In this document: positions 18,232 to 27,177 of the stretch, piece after piece
How positions within the stretch are numbered: the stretch's first letter is position 1
Layout: every line of letters starts with the position of its first letter
From: Pseudobdellovibrionaceae bacterium
GTDB lineage: Bacteria > Bdellovibrionota > Bdellovibrionia > Bdellovibrionales > JAMPXM01
Direction of reading: 5' to 3'
Assembly (NCBI GenBank): GCA_021463345.1
Contig: JAJTYM010000014.1
Location: forward strand, 1-64,000
DNA: 64,000 bases
Notes under the pieces: model-generated
Told to the model about the DNA's origin: nothing
The model's database searches: none
The model's input: the letters and a program-made list of their open reading frames with translations, nothing else
Position numbers and translations under genes: made by a program

Positions 18232-19508
18232 GCCGCCCCCGCGCCTTTTCCGGAGACCGGCAATCGCCCGTAACTCGCGAGCACGAGCGCGAGCGCCACG
18301 GCGGCGAGCGCGCCCGCGAGAACGAACGGAGCCCCCTGGCCGCCGCGCTGATAGAGCCAGCCGCCCGCGACGGGCCCGATGATCCTGCCGAGCGACGCCA
18401 GGCTGTTGGTCACCCCGAGCGCCAACCCCTGCTCAGCCGGCGGCGTCAACAGGCTGATCAACCCCAGGTTCGGGGGCCGCATCAAACCGTTGCCGAGCGC
18501 GAGCAACGTCATCACCACCGCCATCGAGAGGATCGAGTGGCTCACCGCGATGCCGAACAAACTCGCGCCGAAAAGCAGGAGCCCCGCGCTCAGCACGCGC
18601 GGTTCGCCGTACCTCGGCATCAAGCGGCGGATGAGCACGCCCTGCGTGAGCACCATCATCACGCCCACGTACGCGAAACCGTAACTCGACTGGCGCATGC
18701 CCCATCCGAAGCGGTCGTCCATGAACGTGAAAAGCATGGCCTCCATCTGCGCCATCGCCAGACCCGACAGGAAAAACACCCAGATGAGAGAGCTGACGAG
18801 CGGGCGGCGCATCTGCCCGAGGATCGCGCGGAAGCGCCGGCGCTTGCCGGCGTCCGCGCCTCGCGTTCCGGGCGCGAGCGATTCTTCCAGCACGAAGAAC
18901 GCGAGAGCCGCGTTCAATAGGCAGATCGCGGCGGCGCCCAGCGCGGGGAAGCTCGGGCCGAACGGGGGCGCGGAGCCGAGCTCCGCGCCGGCGACGGAGA
19001 GGAGCCCGCCGAGCAGCGGCCCGAAGATGAACCCCAGTCCGAACGCGGCGCCGAGGAGCCCCATCCCCTTGGAACGGTCCTCGCTCGTCGTCACATCGGC
19101 GATATAGGCGTGCGCCGTGGAGATGTTGCCGCCGAAGACCCCGGCCAAGGCGCGCGCGGCGAACAGGACCCAGAGAGATTGCGCGAACGCGAACATCAGG
19201 TACGAAAACCCGCCGCCCACCAGGCTCAGCAGGATCACGGGCCGGCGACCGATCCGATCGCTCAGGCTCCCCCAGAACGGCGAGAACAGGAATTGACAGA
19301 AGGAGTACACGGACATGAGCAAGCCGATCTGCATCGGCGTCGCGGCGAATTCGCGCGCGAGGTAGGGGCTCAACGGCAGGATGATGCCGAAGCCGACCAA
19401 ATCGATGAAAACGGTCATGAAGATGACGAACAACGGAGAGCGCCCCCGGCCCGGACTCGGGGACGGTCGCGCGGACGAGGACGGGGTCGAGGACGAAATC
19501 GAAGTCAT
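18228..19508 (-). CDS. MFS transporter, TetA/DHA1-type exporter
   Basis: The 426-residue protein has twelve predicted membrane helices and the MFS loop motif GSLSDRIGRRPVILLSL between helices 2 and 3. It also has the family stretch ARALAGVFGGNISTAHAYIAD. The resemblance is to TetA-like drug/H+ antiporters. It is the first gene of a minus-strand run of five and overlaps the rhodanese gene by four bases. It is therefore a good candidate to export the product of the type III polyketide synthase, or to give self-protection. Confidence 0.88.
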   Translation of the reverse strand: MTSISSSTPSSSARPSPSPGRGRSPLFVIFMTVFIDLVGFGIILPLSPYLAREFAATPMQIGLLMSVYSFCQFLFSPFWGSLSDRIGRRPVILLSLVGGGFSYLMFAFAQSLWVLFAARALAGVFGGNISTAHAYIADVTTSEDRSKGMGLLGAAFGLGFIFGPLLGGLLSVAGAELGSAPPFGPSFPALGAAAICLLNAALAFFVLEESLAPGTRGADAGKRRRFRAILGQMRRPLVSSLIWVFFLSGLAMAQMEAMLFTFMDDRFGWGMRQSSYGFAYVGVMMVLTQGVLIRRLMPRYGEPRVLSAGLLLFGASLFGIAVSHSILSMAVVMTLLALGNGLMRPPNLGLISLLTPPAEQGLALGVTNSLASLGRIIGPVAGGWLYQRGGQGAPFVLAGALAAVALALVLASYGRLPVSGKGAGAA

Positions 19509-19526
19509 AATCGGCTTCCGCGGGCT

Positions 19527-20258
19527 TCAACGCAAATGAAGCCGGATGAGCGCCCAATCTCGCATGAGGCCTCCGTCATTGGCAATCGCGTAGGCCAACG
19601 CCGCGGTCAGTCTCTCATCGAATCTCACCAGAGCCCCGAACGTCGCGTAACCGATGCGGTTCCGTCCGCTCTGCCATTCGAACCCGGCTTCGCCGCGCCC
19701 GATCCTGCGCCACGCTCCGAACAAGGCGCCCGTCGGCTCGCGCTGGCCAGAGGGCGCGCGCAGGACGTCGCCGTTGCCGGTGTAACCGCCGAGCGCGACC
19801 CGCCACAGCTCGACCTCGTGTTGCACGAGCAGATAAGCGACGTTGAAGTTGTTCTGACCGGTCTTGAAACCGACGTCGTCGAAACCGAAAGCGGCTCCCC
19901 AACCGCGCGCGGAACGAGCCCCGTAGGTCGCGCGGAAGTTGCCTTGCAACGGGGCGAGCGCGTTGGTCGCGCGGATATCGTGCGCTTCGACGTAATCGAG
20001 CCCGGCCTCGAGCCCGACCTCGCCGTAATCGAGGACTTGGCATTCGTAGCCCGCGCCGTGTTCGAAAAACTGCCCGGCCCGGTCGGTCGCCTTGCGTTGC
20101 GCGACGAAACGGTGTTCGAACTCGAACCGGCAGTCGCCCGCCGCGGGGGCGGTCGCCTGCGGGACCCGGAAAGAGCGGAGCGAGCGGGCGCAAACCGCGG
20201 GAGCGACGAGCGTCAAAGCGGCGAAGCAGGACAAAACCCGGGTGAACATGGGCCACAT
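19527..20258 (-). CDS. Exported protein, possibly envelope-associated, unknown
   Basis: From the ATG at 20258 (a second one lies at 20249) the product has 243 residues with a signal peptide ending near AVCARS. The mature part alternates polar and aromatic residues (NFRATYGARSARGWGAAFGF, then NNFNVAYLLVQHEVEL), as expected for beta strands of a small outer-membrane barrel. It ends in LHLR rather than Phe. It starts back-to-back with another envelope-type gene, 55 bases away. No family name can be given. Confidence 0.6.
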   Translation of the reverse strand: MWPMFTRVLSCFAALTLVAPAVCARSLRSFRVPQATAPAAGDCRFEFEHRFVAQRKATDRAGQFFEHGAGYECQVLDYGEVGLEAGLDYVEAHDIRATNALAPLQGNFRATYGARSARGWGAAFGFDDVGFKTGQNNFNVAYLLVQHEVELWRVALGGYTGNGDVLRAPSGQREPTGALFGAWRRIGRGEAGFEWQSGRNRIGYATFGALVRFDERLTAALAYAIANDGGLMRDWALIRLHLR

Positions 20259-20313
20259 CTTTGCAAATGACGGCCTATACTCAAGCGTTTTCTCCGTGCT
20301 ACGATTCGGGTCC

Positions 20314-21384
20314 ATGTGTTTCCTCCTCCGAGTTTCCGCGATCCTCATCGCGGTCGCCGCCGCGCCCACGGCCCGAGCCGCCGTCGAACCGCCCCCGTGG
20401 AAATGGAAGGCCGGGCATTGGCGCGTCACGACGCAAGCCGCACGCTTCTCGACCGGCGCGAACTACGACGACGCGCGCGGCTCGTTCTCGCGCCTGCCGG
20501 GCGACAATTCGTTCGCGGTCACCGGTCTCGGCCTGCGCGCTCGGTACAACCCGAGCCCGCGGTTGTCGTTTTACGGCGGCGGCGACGTGGCGTTCGCGAC
20601 GGCCAAAGACGCGGCGCTTGAACGGTCCAATTCAGCGGTGACCGGCGTCGCGGCCGGCGTCGACTACGTTCTGTGGCAGAACTGGGTCCGCCTCGTCGCC
20701 GAGGGCGAGGCCTTCTACTCGGCCGACCAGATCGACGTCGACACGACCGACGCGCTGACGAACGACGGCGTCCATCACCTGCGCGCGACGCTGTTCGCCT
20801 TCAAGCCTTTCAAATGGCTCAACGCCTACGCTCACGTCGGGCTCAAAGCGCGGGACGAGGGGCTCGCCGCGCTCCTGCCATGGGGAGTGGGCCTTGAAAA
20901 GCCGTTCCGCAGGCGATACCTCTTCGGCGCTGGCATCGAGGGCCACGAAACGCTCATGAGCGACGAATTGCCGCAAGCGACCCGCGGGGCGGTGACGTCC
21001 CGAGCGAACGCCGGCAGCCACGCGTTCTACGCCTGGAACCCGGCCGTGATCGAAGGCCGCGCCTGGGCCGGCTGGAGCCCGGTCAACGCGTGGCAGTTCC
21101 GAGTCGGCTACGGGCGGACGTTCAACGGGGTGCGGGCCGCGGCGGGGCAAACCGTCTTCCTCAACCTCTCTTACAACTTCGACCCGAAACCGGATCGCGA
21201 GAGCTTCCAATACCACCGCGTGCGGCGCGAGGTGATCCGCAAGAAGTCCCGCAAGGCCATCGAAGACTTCAAGCCCGATCCGGACAAAGCGAGGCCGGAG
21301 CTGTTCGATCCCGAGGACGGTTTCGAGCCCGACGCGGAACCCGATCCCCTCTCCGAGACGCAAAGGCTGCTTGAATCCAAGTGA
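20314..21384 (+). CDS. Outer-membrane beta-barrel-like protein, unknown
   Basis: The ATG at 20314 begins a signal peptide (MCFLLRVSAILIAVAAAPTARA). The 356-residue product has many alternating strands (TGLGLRARYNPSPRLSFYGG; WQFRVGYGRTFNGVRA; VFLNLSYNFDPK) suggesting a barrel of about 280 residues. A charged C-terminal tail (RKKSRKAIEDFKPDPDKARP) probably lies outside the barrel. It is divergent from the preceding exported protein; the shared 55-base gap must hold both promoters. No family is recognised. Confidence 0.65.
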   Translation: MCFLLRVSAILIAVAAAPTARAAVEPPPWKWKAGHWRVTTQAARFSTGANYDDARGSFSRLPGDNSFAVTGLGLRARYNPSPRLSFYGGGDVAFATAKDAALERSNSAVTGVAAGVDYVLWQNWVRLVAEGEAFYSADQIDVDTTDALTNDGVHHLRATLFAFKPFKWLNAYAHVGLKARDEGLAALLPWGVGLEKPFRRRYLFGAGIEGHETLMSDELPQATRGAVTSRANAGSHAFYAWNPAVIEGRAWAGWSPVNAWQFRVGYGRTFNGVRAAAGQTVFLNLSYNFDPKPDRESFQYHRVRREVIRKKSRKAIEDFKPDPDKARPELFDPEDGFEPDAEPDPLSETQRLLESK

Positions 21385-21438
21385 AGCCGTTGTTACCTCT
21401 TTCGGGACGCGCTTCACCGCGCTCAGGAGGTCACGCTT

Positions 21439-22254
21439 ATGATTCAAAGACTCGCGCCCAAGCCCGCACCGATCGTCGCGCGGTTTGCCGTCTTCACCGC
21501 GGCGTTCGCGTTCGCCGCGGCCACGGCCCAAGCGAAGCTCGTGCAACGGACCGTTTCCTACAAGCAAGGCGGCGCCGAACTCGAGGGTTACTTGGCCTAC
21601 GACGACTCCCAAGCGGGCTCGAAGCCCGGCGTGCTGGTTGTGCACGATTGGCTCGGCCTGACGGACAAAACCAAAAAGCGCGCGGACCAGCTCGCGGCGC
21701 TCGGCTATGTCGCGTTCGCCGCCGACATCTACGGCAAAGGCGTGCGCCCGAAGACCCAGGAGGACGCCGCCAAGGAGGCGGCCAAATACCGCGACGGCGA
21801 CCGCAAGCTCTTGCGCGAACGCGCCGGCGCCGCCCTCAAAGCCCTCGCAAGCGCCAAAAGCGTCGATAAAAAACGCTTGGCCGCGATCGGCTATTGCTTC
21901 GGTGGCGGTGCCGTCCTCGAACTCGCGCGCTCTGGCGCCGACGTCAAAGGCGTCGTCAGTTTCCACGGCAATCTCGACACGCCTTCCCCCGCGTCCGCGA
22001 AAACGCTCAAGGCGCGCGTGCTCGCTCTCCACGGAGCCGACGACCCGTTCGTCCCCGCGGAGGCGGTGACGGGCTTCGAAACGGAAATGCGGAACGCGAA
22101 AGCCGATTGGGAGCTGGTGAAATACGGCAACTCAGTGCACAGCTTCACCGATGAAACCGCCGGCGACGATCCCTCCAAAGGGCAGGCGTACAACGCCAAG
22201 GCCGACAAACGCTCCTGGGAAGCGATGAAGGACTTCTTCAAGGAAGCCCTCTGA
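21439..22254 (+). CDS. Dienelactone hydrolase-family protein, exported
   Basis: The 271-residue alpha/beta hydrolase has a signal peptide (to about residue 32). Its nucleophile elbow is GYCFGGGAVLELA, with Cys as in dienelactone hydrolase. LVVHDWLGL lies near the oxyanion site, and the Asp (LHGADDPFVP) and His (GNSVHSFTD) complete the triad. Exported relatives are common in proteobacteria, with unclear substrates. An AGGAGG-type ribosome site (CTCAGGAGGTC) precedes the ATG. It follows the barrel gene by 54 bases in the same direction. Confidence 0.88.
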   Translation: MIQRLAPKPAPIVARFAVFTAAFAFAAATAQAKLVQRTVSYKQGGAELEGYLAYDDSQAGSKPGVLVVHDWLGLTDKTKKRADQLAALGYVAFAADIYGKGVRPKTQEDAAKEAAKYRDGDRKLLRERAGAALKALASAKSVDKKRLAAIGYCFGGGAVLELARSGADVKGVVSFHGNLDTPSPASAKTLKARVLALHGADDPFVPAEAVTGFETEMRNAKADWELVKYGNSVHSFTDETAGDDPSKGQAYNAKADKRSWEAMKDFFKEAL

Positions 22255-22680
22255 GGGCCCCCGCCCCCCTTGTCCCAATCGCTGCTGACGCCCGAGAATA
22301 AAGCGTGCCCGGCGAAGAGGTCCCGGGCGAAAAAACAGGCATAGAGAAAAGCCTTCTGGAGACGTGGCTGAAACCACGTCGAGGAGGCTTTTCGAGTGCC
22401 TACTTTTACAACATCCCCTCACTCCGACCTAACTACCTGAACCGCAAAGGGAAAATAAAAATCTTTTGAGAGCAAGGGGTTCCGCCTCCTCCGCACTCAT
22501 AATTAACTTGCATGGAATGAATCATTTTATTCTTCAATCGCATGATAAAAAATGAAAAACAAATGCAGTTTCGATAACTTCCGGTTGCTCACCTATCCAT
22601 AATCAGGCTACAAATCCCCACCAGCAAAAGCGATCGCGAGAACGGCAAACCTACTCTGTGCACAAACAGAAGGAGCCCCG
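22255..22680. other. Long AT-rich intergenic region with hairpins, no gene
   Basis: About 426 bases hold no supported reading frame. The first third has two hairpins (22307-22328 and 22346-22393). The rest, 22440-22600, is much more AT-rich than the surrounding genes. The end carries the AAGGAG ribosome site of the nuclease gene. It could contain the nuclease promoter or a small RNA. Confidence 0.5.
22346..22393. terminator. Strong hairpin downstream of the dienelactone hydrolase gene
   Basis: GAAAAGCC (22346-22353) pairs with GGCTTTTC (22386-22393). Inside, GACGTGG (22361-22367) pairs perfectly with CCACGTC (22374-22380) around a CTGAAA loop, with a small internal bulge between the stems. 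The A/T runs in the outer stem allow bidirectional termination, but no free U-tract follows. A structured RNA is the alternative. Confidence 0.45.
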
Positions 22681-23613
22681 ATGATTCCGAGAGCACGATG
22701 GACTCGCCCACTGGCGGCATTGGCGGTTTTGTTCACGTCGTTCGCCGTCCCAGCGGATGCTGCCGCCCCGCCGCGTCGCCCTCCCCGGCCGGCCCGCGCC
22801 GAACCCGCCCCTCAACCGAAAACAATCCCCTACTACGGGGAAGCTTTCTACCGCCACGTACGCTCCGGAGCCCGTGACAACAGCCTGAAAAACCTGATCC
22901 GCTCCGTCCTCGAAGCCGCCCATGTCCCCCGTCCCGGGAATTTCGACGCCGTTCTTCAACACTGCCCCGGCTCGGCGACGGCGGACGGATGCTACGGCCA
23001 TCAACCCCTCGATTACGACGACGCCCGCATGGCGCTGATACACGAACTCCACGGGTCTTCAAACGGGCGCCAAACCGTCGTGCGCGACGTTTACTGCGAA
23101 CGCGATTATTCGGCGCGGGCGCTCCTGGACCAGAACCTGCGGCGTGAAATGGTTTCCGGGCATTCGATCAATATCGAGCATACGTGGCCTCAAAGCCGCT
23201 TCACCAACCGTTACCCGACCGAAATGCAGAAATCGGACCTGCATCACCTGTTCCCGACCGACTCCCAGATGAACTCGATCCGCGGAAACTTCAAGTTCGC
23301 GGAGGTCGATCACCCGGTGCGCGCGCTGCCGTGCCCGATCGCCAAGTTCGGGCACATCGAAGGCCACAAAGCGTTCTACTTCGAGCCGCCGGTGAACCAT
23401 AAAGGCAACGTCGCGCGCGCGCTGTTCTACTTCTCGGTCCGTTACCAGACCGCGATCGACCCGGAAGAGGAGGAGTTCCTCCGCCAGTGGAGCCGCACGG
23501 ATCCGGTCGACGCGGCGGAATTCGCCCGCAACGAGGAGATCATGAAGTTGCAAGGCAATCGCAACCCGTTCATCGATCACCCGCAACTCGCCGACCGCAT
23601 CGCCGACTTCTGA
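22681..23613 (+). CDS. Secreted endonuclease I (EndA/Vvn family)
   Basis: The 310-residue protein begins with a signal peptide and a Pro-rich linker. It then carries the endonuclease I beta-beta-alpha-metal core: INIEHTWPQS with the general-base H167, KSDLHHLFPTD, and NSIRGNFKFAEV with the metal-binding Asn. The family cleaves DNA and RNA non-specifically in the periplasm or outside the cell. Paired Cys residues in the mature part fit disulfide bonds. The ribosome site AAGGAG lies five bases before the ATG. Nucleic acid scavenging is the likely role. Confidence 0.9.
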   Translation: MIPRARWTRPLAALAVLFTSFAVPADAAAPPRRPPRPARAEPAPQPKTIPYYGEAFYRHVRSGARDNSLKNLIRSVLEAAHVPRPGNFDAVLQHCPGSATADGCYGHQPLDYDDARMALIHELHGSSNGRQTVVRDVYCERDYSARALLDQNLRREMVSGHSINIEHTWPQSRFTNRYPTEMQKSDLHHLFPTDSQMNSIRGNFKFAEVDHPVRALPCPIAKFGHIEGHKAFYFEPPVNHKGNVARALFYFSVRYQTAIDPEEEEFLRQWSRTDPVDAAEFARNEEIMKLQGNRNPFIDHPQLADRIADF

Positions 23614-23619
23614 AGACTT

Positions 23620-24216
23620 TTATTTAGGCAGGGTCATCGTCGGGCGCGGCATCCGAGCGCCATCGAAGCTCGCGGCGGGGGCCGCCGCGGTCGTCGCGCC
23701 GGCCCCGTGCGCCGGCGACTGGGCGGCTTGCGCGGCGGGACGGCCGACCGTGATCTGCGGGTCCGGGATCATCGTGTGGCTCTGATCGAGCATCGCCAGG
23801 TGCGCGTGCAGGAGAGAGCGCAGGCTCGAATCGAACTGCAGGCGCGAGCGTTTGAGCTCCGAAATCTCCGAATAAATGCGTTTCAACGAATCGCGCGCGT
23901 CGGCCACGATCAAATCGGCCTTTTGGTGCGCGTCTTGGACGATGAGCTTCGCCTCGCGCTCGGAATCCTGGCGGATCTGATCCGACATCTTCGCCGCGGT
24001 GGTGATCGTGCTCTTCAAGGTCTCGTCGCGGTCGCGGTACTCGGCGATGCTGAGCTCCTTTTCGCGCAAGGCCTCTTTGAGCGCGTTGCGCTCGCGGACG
24101 ATCTCTTCCATCTGGTCGGCGACGTCGCGCAGGAAATCCATGACCTCGTCGGCGTCGAGACCCATGACCTTGCGGTTGAACGTCTTATGGGCGATATCGA
24201 TCGGCGCGATTCTCAT
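23620..24216 (-). CDS. DivIVA-domain protein
   Basis: The 198-residue protein starts with IAPIDIAHKTFNRKVMGL, then DADEVMDFLRDVADQME. That is the DivIVA membrane-binding N-terminal motif followed by a long coiled coil (to about residue 135) and a Pro/Ala-rich disordered tail. DivIVA proteins recognise curved membrane at poles or septa and recruit growth and division factors. GGGAGGG precedes the ATG. It lies downstream of proC and maf on the same strand, an arrangement often seen with cell-division clusters. Confidence 0.88.
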   Translation of the reverse strand: MRIAPIDIAHKTFNRKVMGLDADEVMDFLRDVADQMEEIVRERNALKEALREKELSIAEYRDRDETLKSTITTAAKMSDQIRQDSEREAKLIVQDAHQKADLIVADARDSLKRIYSEISELKRSRLQFDSSLRSLLHAHLAMLDQSHTMIPDPQITVGRPAAQAAQSPAHGAGATTAAAPAASFDGARMPRPTMTLPK

Positions 24217-24385
24217 AGACCCTCCCGGTCCGGCGAACTGACTTTGCGATCCTTCGCAGTTTTCAGGTTAAGGAATGGGCGGAGACGGCGCAATAGCAAA
24301 GACGGGACCGGAAAACCGTATACGGCGCGCGCCTCGGAGGCCACCGCCGGCGAGGAGACGGCGCGAGCTGGGCCAAGGTCCCGCC

Positions 24386-25213
24386 TCAGCGGCCGCGGCC
24401 GGCGAGCTCGCTGTCGCGGATGGCCGCCCTCTCGAAACTGTAGCGGAGCGCGCGCTCGATCTCGAACTCCCGCATCGACTGCAAACCCGCCGCCGTCACT
24501 CCTTTTTTGCTGACGACTTTGTCCTGCATGTCATGGAACGGAACTTCCGGCGCGTGCTCGGCCATCAACGCCGCCCCGAGGAAGGTCTCCACCGCCATTT
24601 TGCGCGCGATCTCGGTTTCGAAACCATGGCCCTCGAGCCATTCCTGCCAGTACTGCATGAACTCGAGGACGAACCCGGTGCCGCTGCCGCACGACACGGT
24701 CAACGCCTGGAACGGCTCCCCTTCCTCGCACGCGACCACGTACCCGAGGGGCGCGAGCAAGTCGCGCACCGAGCCCTCCGCGCTCGAAGCGCCCGCGGAC
24801 AGGCAGTACCCGACCACGGCGCGACGGATGGCGGCGGGCGCGTTCGGCATCACACGCGCGAGCATCGGCGCACCCGGCAAAAGCCTTTCAAGCGCCTCGA
24901 TCGGGAAGCCCGCCGCGAGCGAGAGCACCAAGTGCCCCTCGTGGAACGACGACGCGATCGGCTCCAACGCCTCGGCGAGGTCCTGGGGTTTGACCGCGAT
25001 GAAAATCGTGTCGCAAGCGTCGACGAGCTCCTCATTGGTGTCCAGCGTGTTCACCCCGAACTCGTCCCGCGCTTTTTTGAGTTTTCCGCCGGACCGGTTC
25101 GTGACCCAGATGTTCCGGCGGTCCACGGTCCCGCTTTCGACGAGCGCGCGGATCATCGCCTGCGCCATGTTGCCGGCGCCGAGGAACCCGATTTTCCGCC
25201 GCTTGAGCATCAT
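24386..25213 (-). CDS. proC: Pyrroline-5-carboxylate reductase
   Basis: The 275-residue enzyme completes proline synthesis by NAD(P)H reduction of pyrroline-5-carboxylate. RKIGFLGAGNMAQAMI is the Rossmann motif, and FIAVKPQDLAEALEPI and RVMPNAPAAI are typical of ProC. The family's SGSGPA segment appears as CGSGTGFVLEFM. Length is normal. It lies between maf and the DivIVA gene, all on the minus strand. Confidence 0.92.
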   Translation of the reverse strand: MMLKRRKIGFLGAGNMAQAMIRALVESGTVDRRNIWVTNRSGGKLKKARDEFGVNTLDTNEELVDACDTIFIAVKPQDLAEALEPIASSFHEGHLVLSLAAGFPIEALERLLPGAPMLARVMPNAPAAIRRAVVGYCLSAGASSAEGSVRDLLAPLGYVVACEEGEPFQALTVSCGSGTGFVLEFMQYWQEWLEGHGFETEIARKMAVETFLGAALMAEHAPEVPFHDMQDKVVSKKGVTAAGLQSMREFEIERALRYSFERAAIRDSELAGRGR

Positions 25214-25286
25214 CCCTCACTCCTTCCGGAAATCGCCGCCCGACGCGCACGGGGCGCTGCGCCCCGCGGGGTGCCGCGGAGACGCG

Positions 25287-25892
25287 TCACGACGGCTCCC
25301 TTCGGCCGACGTTCCAACCGTTCTCTTCGAGCATCCGTTCGACGAGCGCGACCGGCAGGCCGACGATCGTGTCGTTCGCGCCCTCGAACGTTTCGACGAA
25401 CCGGCCCGCGGCGCCCTGGATCCCGTAGCCGCCGGCCTTGTCGAGCCCTTCCCCGCTCTCCGCGTACCCGCGGATATCCTCCTCGCTCAAGGTCCTGAAC
25501 GTCACGTGCGCGGTGTCGTGATCAAGCGCGATCCGACCGGAGTCGAGGTCCCAAAGGCAAACCGCCGTGATCACGGCGTGCCGCCGCCCGGAAAGTTTTC
25601 GCAGATACGCTTCGTTGACGGCCTTCGATCCGGGCTTGCCGAGGACACGGCCGTCAAGAACCACGACCGTGTCCGAGGAAAGGACCAAAAATCCCTTTCC
25701 TTTCGATAGCTTGCCGCACTCGATCAAAGCCTTGGCCTTATCCTGGGCCAAGTGCTGAATTTGACTCTCCAAATTCAAATTTTCGTTCGGGATTTCCGAT
25801 ATTTGAACAGAGGCGACGAAGAACTCGAAACCGGCTCGTTCGAGAAGCTCGCGTCGACGCGGTGACTGAGAGGCCAACACGAGTTGGTGCAT
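25287..25892 (-). CDS. maf: Maf-family nucleoside triphosphate pyrophosphatase
   Basis: The 201-residue protein has the Maf signature LASQSPRRRELLERAGF, the catalytic SSDTVVVLDGRVLGKP, and the substrate loop DKAGGYGIQGAAGRFVE. Maf proteins hydrolyse non-canonical or pyrimidine nucleoside triphosphates and are linked to septum inhibition. It is divergent from the TadC gene, with only 29 bases between the starts. Confidence 0.93.
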   Translation of the reverse strand: MHQLVLASQSPRRRELLERAGFEFFVASVQISEIPNENLNLESQIQHLAQDKAKALIECGKLSKGKGFLVLSSDTVVVLDGRVLGKPGSKAVNEAYLRKLSGRRHAVITAVCLWDLDSGRIALDHDTAHVTFRTLSEEDIRGYAESGEGLDKAGGYGIQGAAGRFVETFEGANDTIVGLPVALVERMLEENGWNVGRREPS

Positions 25893-25921
25893 GTCACCGG
25901 TAAAGCACAGAAAGGCCGCAA

Positions 25922-26833
25922 ATGGGAAGCGAATTGGCTCCGATCCTGTTCATCCTCATCGCCGGTATCTCGGTGTACTGGTCGATCTCCGTTTTGTTCG
26001 CGCAGAACGCCGACGCGAAAGCGCTCTCGTGGGCGTCGGGCAACGCTCCCGAGAAATCCAAGTCGCAGCTCATCGAGATCTCGCGCACGCTCGTGCATCA
26101 GTTCACGCTGCAACACGCGCTGCGGATCAAGAACAAAGCCTACCGCAAAGCCGTCGAGCGGAAGATCCTCACCAGCGGTTTGAACAGCGAGCTCAACGTC
26201 GACGAGTTCATCGGCCTGCAGATCCTCTGGGGCGTGATGTTCCCGATCGTGCTGCTGATCCTGAACTTCGCCCTCTCCCTCGGCTTCCCCAACCTGCTCC
26301 TCGGGACGGCGGCGCCCGTCCTCGGGTTCATGATGCCTCACTTCCACGCCAACGCCCAGCGCAAGACGCGGCAGATCTCGGTCCTCGCCGACATGCCGTT
26401 TTTCATCGACCTGCTGTCCCTCGCGATGGAGGCCGGCAAGGACTTCCAGGGCGCCGTCCAGCACATCGTCGAGAAGTCGCGCGGGTCCGGCAGCGTCCTG
26501 GCCGACGAACTCAGCGCCGCTCTCCGGGACATCAGCCTCGGCAGCTCGCGCACCGAGGCCCTGCGCGCGATGTCGCGCCGGCTCGACATCGGCGAGGTGA
26601 ACAGCTTCGTCAACGTCGTCGTCGACGCCGACGCGACCGGAGCCAGCATCAGCAAGGTGCTCAAGGACCAGTCCGTGCAGATCCGCCTCGAGCGTTTCGT
26701 CCGCGCGGAAAAGGCGGGGGCGCAAGCGTCGCAGATGATCCTGCTCCCGCTCATGCTGTTCATCGTGCCGGCGGTGTTCATCACCGTGTTCGCGCCCGTG
26801 ATGCTGCAGTTCATGTACGGGGGCGCGCAATGA
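25922..26833 (+). CDS. tadC: TadC-like type II/IV secretion inner-membrane platform protein
   Basis: The 303-residue protein has a T2SSF domain: helix pairs near residues 5-25, 100-140 and 270-295 flank a cytoplasmic bundle. That bundle contains LADMPFFIDLLSLAMEAGKDFQGA, DELSAALRDISLGSSRTEAL and a closing DQSVQIRLERFVRAEKAGAQAS. The pattern fits TadC of Tad (Flp) pilus systems, which works together with TadB and the ATPase TadA. Neither partner is in the window. It is the first gene of a seven-gene run and its stop overlaps the DUF192 start (ATGA). Confidence 0.85.
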   Translation: MGSELAPILFILIAGISVYWSISVLFAQNADAKALSWASGNAPEKSKSQLIEISRTLVHQFTLQHALRIKNKAYRKAVERKILTSGLNSELNVDEFIGLQILWGVMFPIVLLILNFALSLGFPNLLLGTAAPVLGFMMPHFHANAQRKTRQISVLADMPFFIDLLSLAMEAGKDFQGAVQHIVEKSRGSGSVLADELSAALRDISLGSSRTEALRAMSRRLDIGEVNSFVNVVVDADATGASISKVLKDQSVQIRLERFVRAEKAGAQASQMILLPLMLFIVPAVFITVFAPVMLQFMYGGAQ

Positions 26834-27177
26834 GCCGCCTGTTCAACGGCACGAGAAACTCCGAGATCGCCGCGCGCGTGCGCGTCGCCTCGAGCTTCTT
26901 CGACCGCCTCAAGGGCCTGCTCGGTGAGGACCGCCTCCCCGATGGCGAAACCCTCTGGATCGAGCGCTGCAAATCGATCCACACCTGCTTCATGCGGTTC
27001 CCGATCGACGTCGTGTTCGTCGACGATCGGCTCGTGGTCCGCAAGGTGTGCGAAAACGTCGATCCGTGGAGGATGACCCTGCCCGCGCTGAGAGCGAGCT
27101 CGGTGTTTGAAATGGCGGCGGGCACGTTGCGCCGCAAACCCGTCGAGATCGGAGACCGGCTCCATGTGGGCGATTAG
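26830..27177 (+). CDS. DUF192 family protein
   Basis: The ATG at 26830 overlaps the TadC stop and gives 115 residues; the much longer upstream open frame is discarded. The DUF192 pattern is visible: SSFFDRLKGLLG, then LWIERCKSIHTCFMRFPIDVVFVD, and VFEMAAGTLRR. The biochemical role of the family is unknown. Its coding sequence overlaps the following FHA gene by 14 bases, so it is firmly part of the operon. It has no signal peptide. Confidence 0.88.
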   Translation: MSRLFNGTRNSEIAARVRVASSFFDRLKGLLGEDRLPDGETLWIERCKSIHTCFMRFPIDVVFVDDRLVVRKVCENVDPWRMTLPALRASSVFEMAAGTLRRKPVEIGDRLHVGD

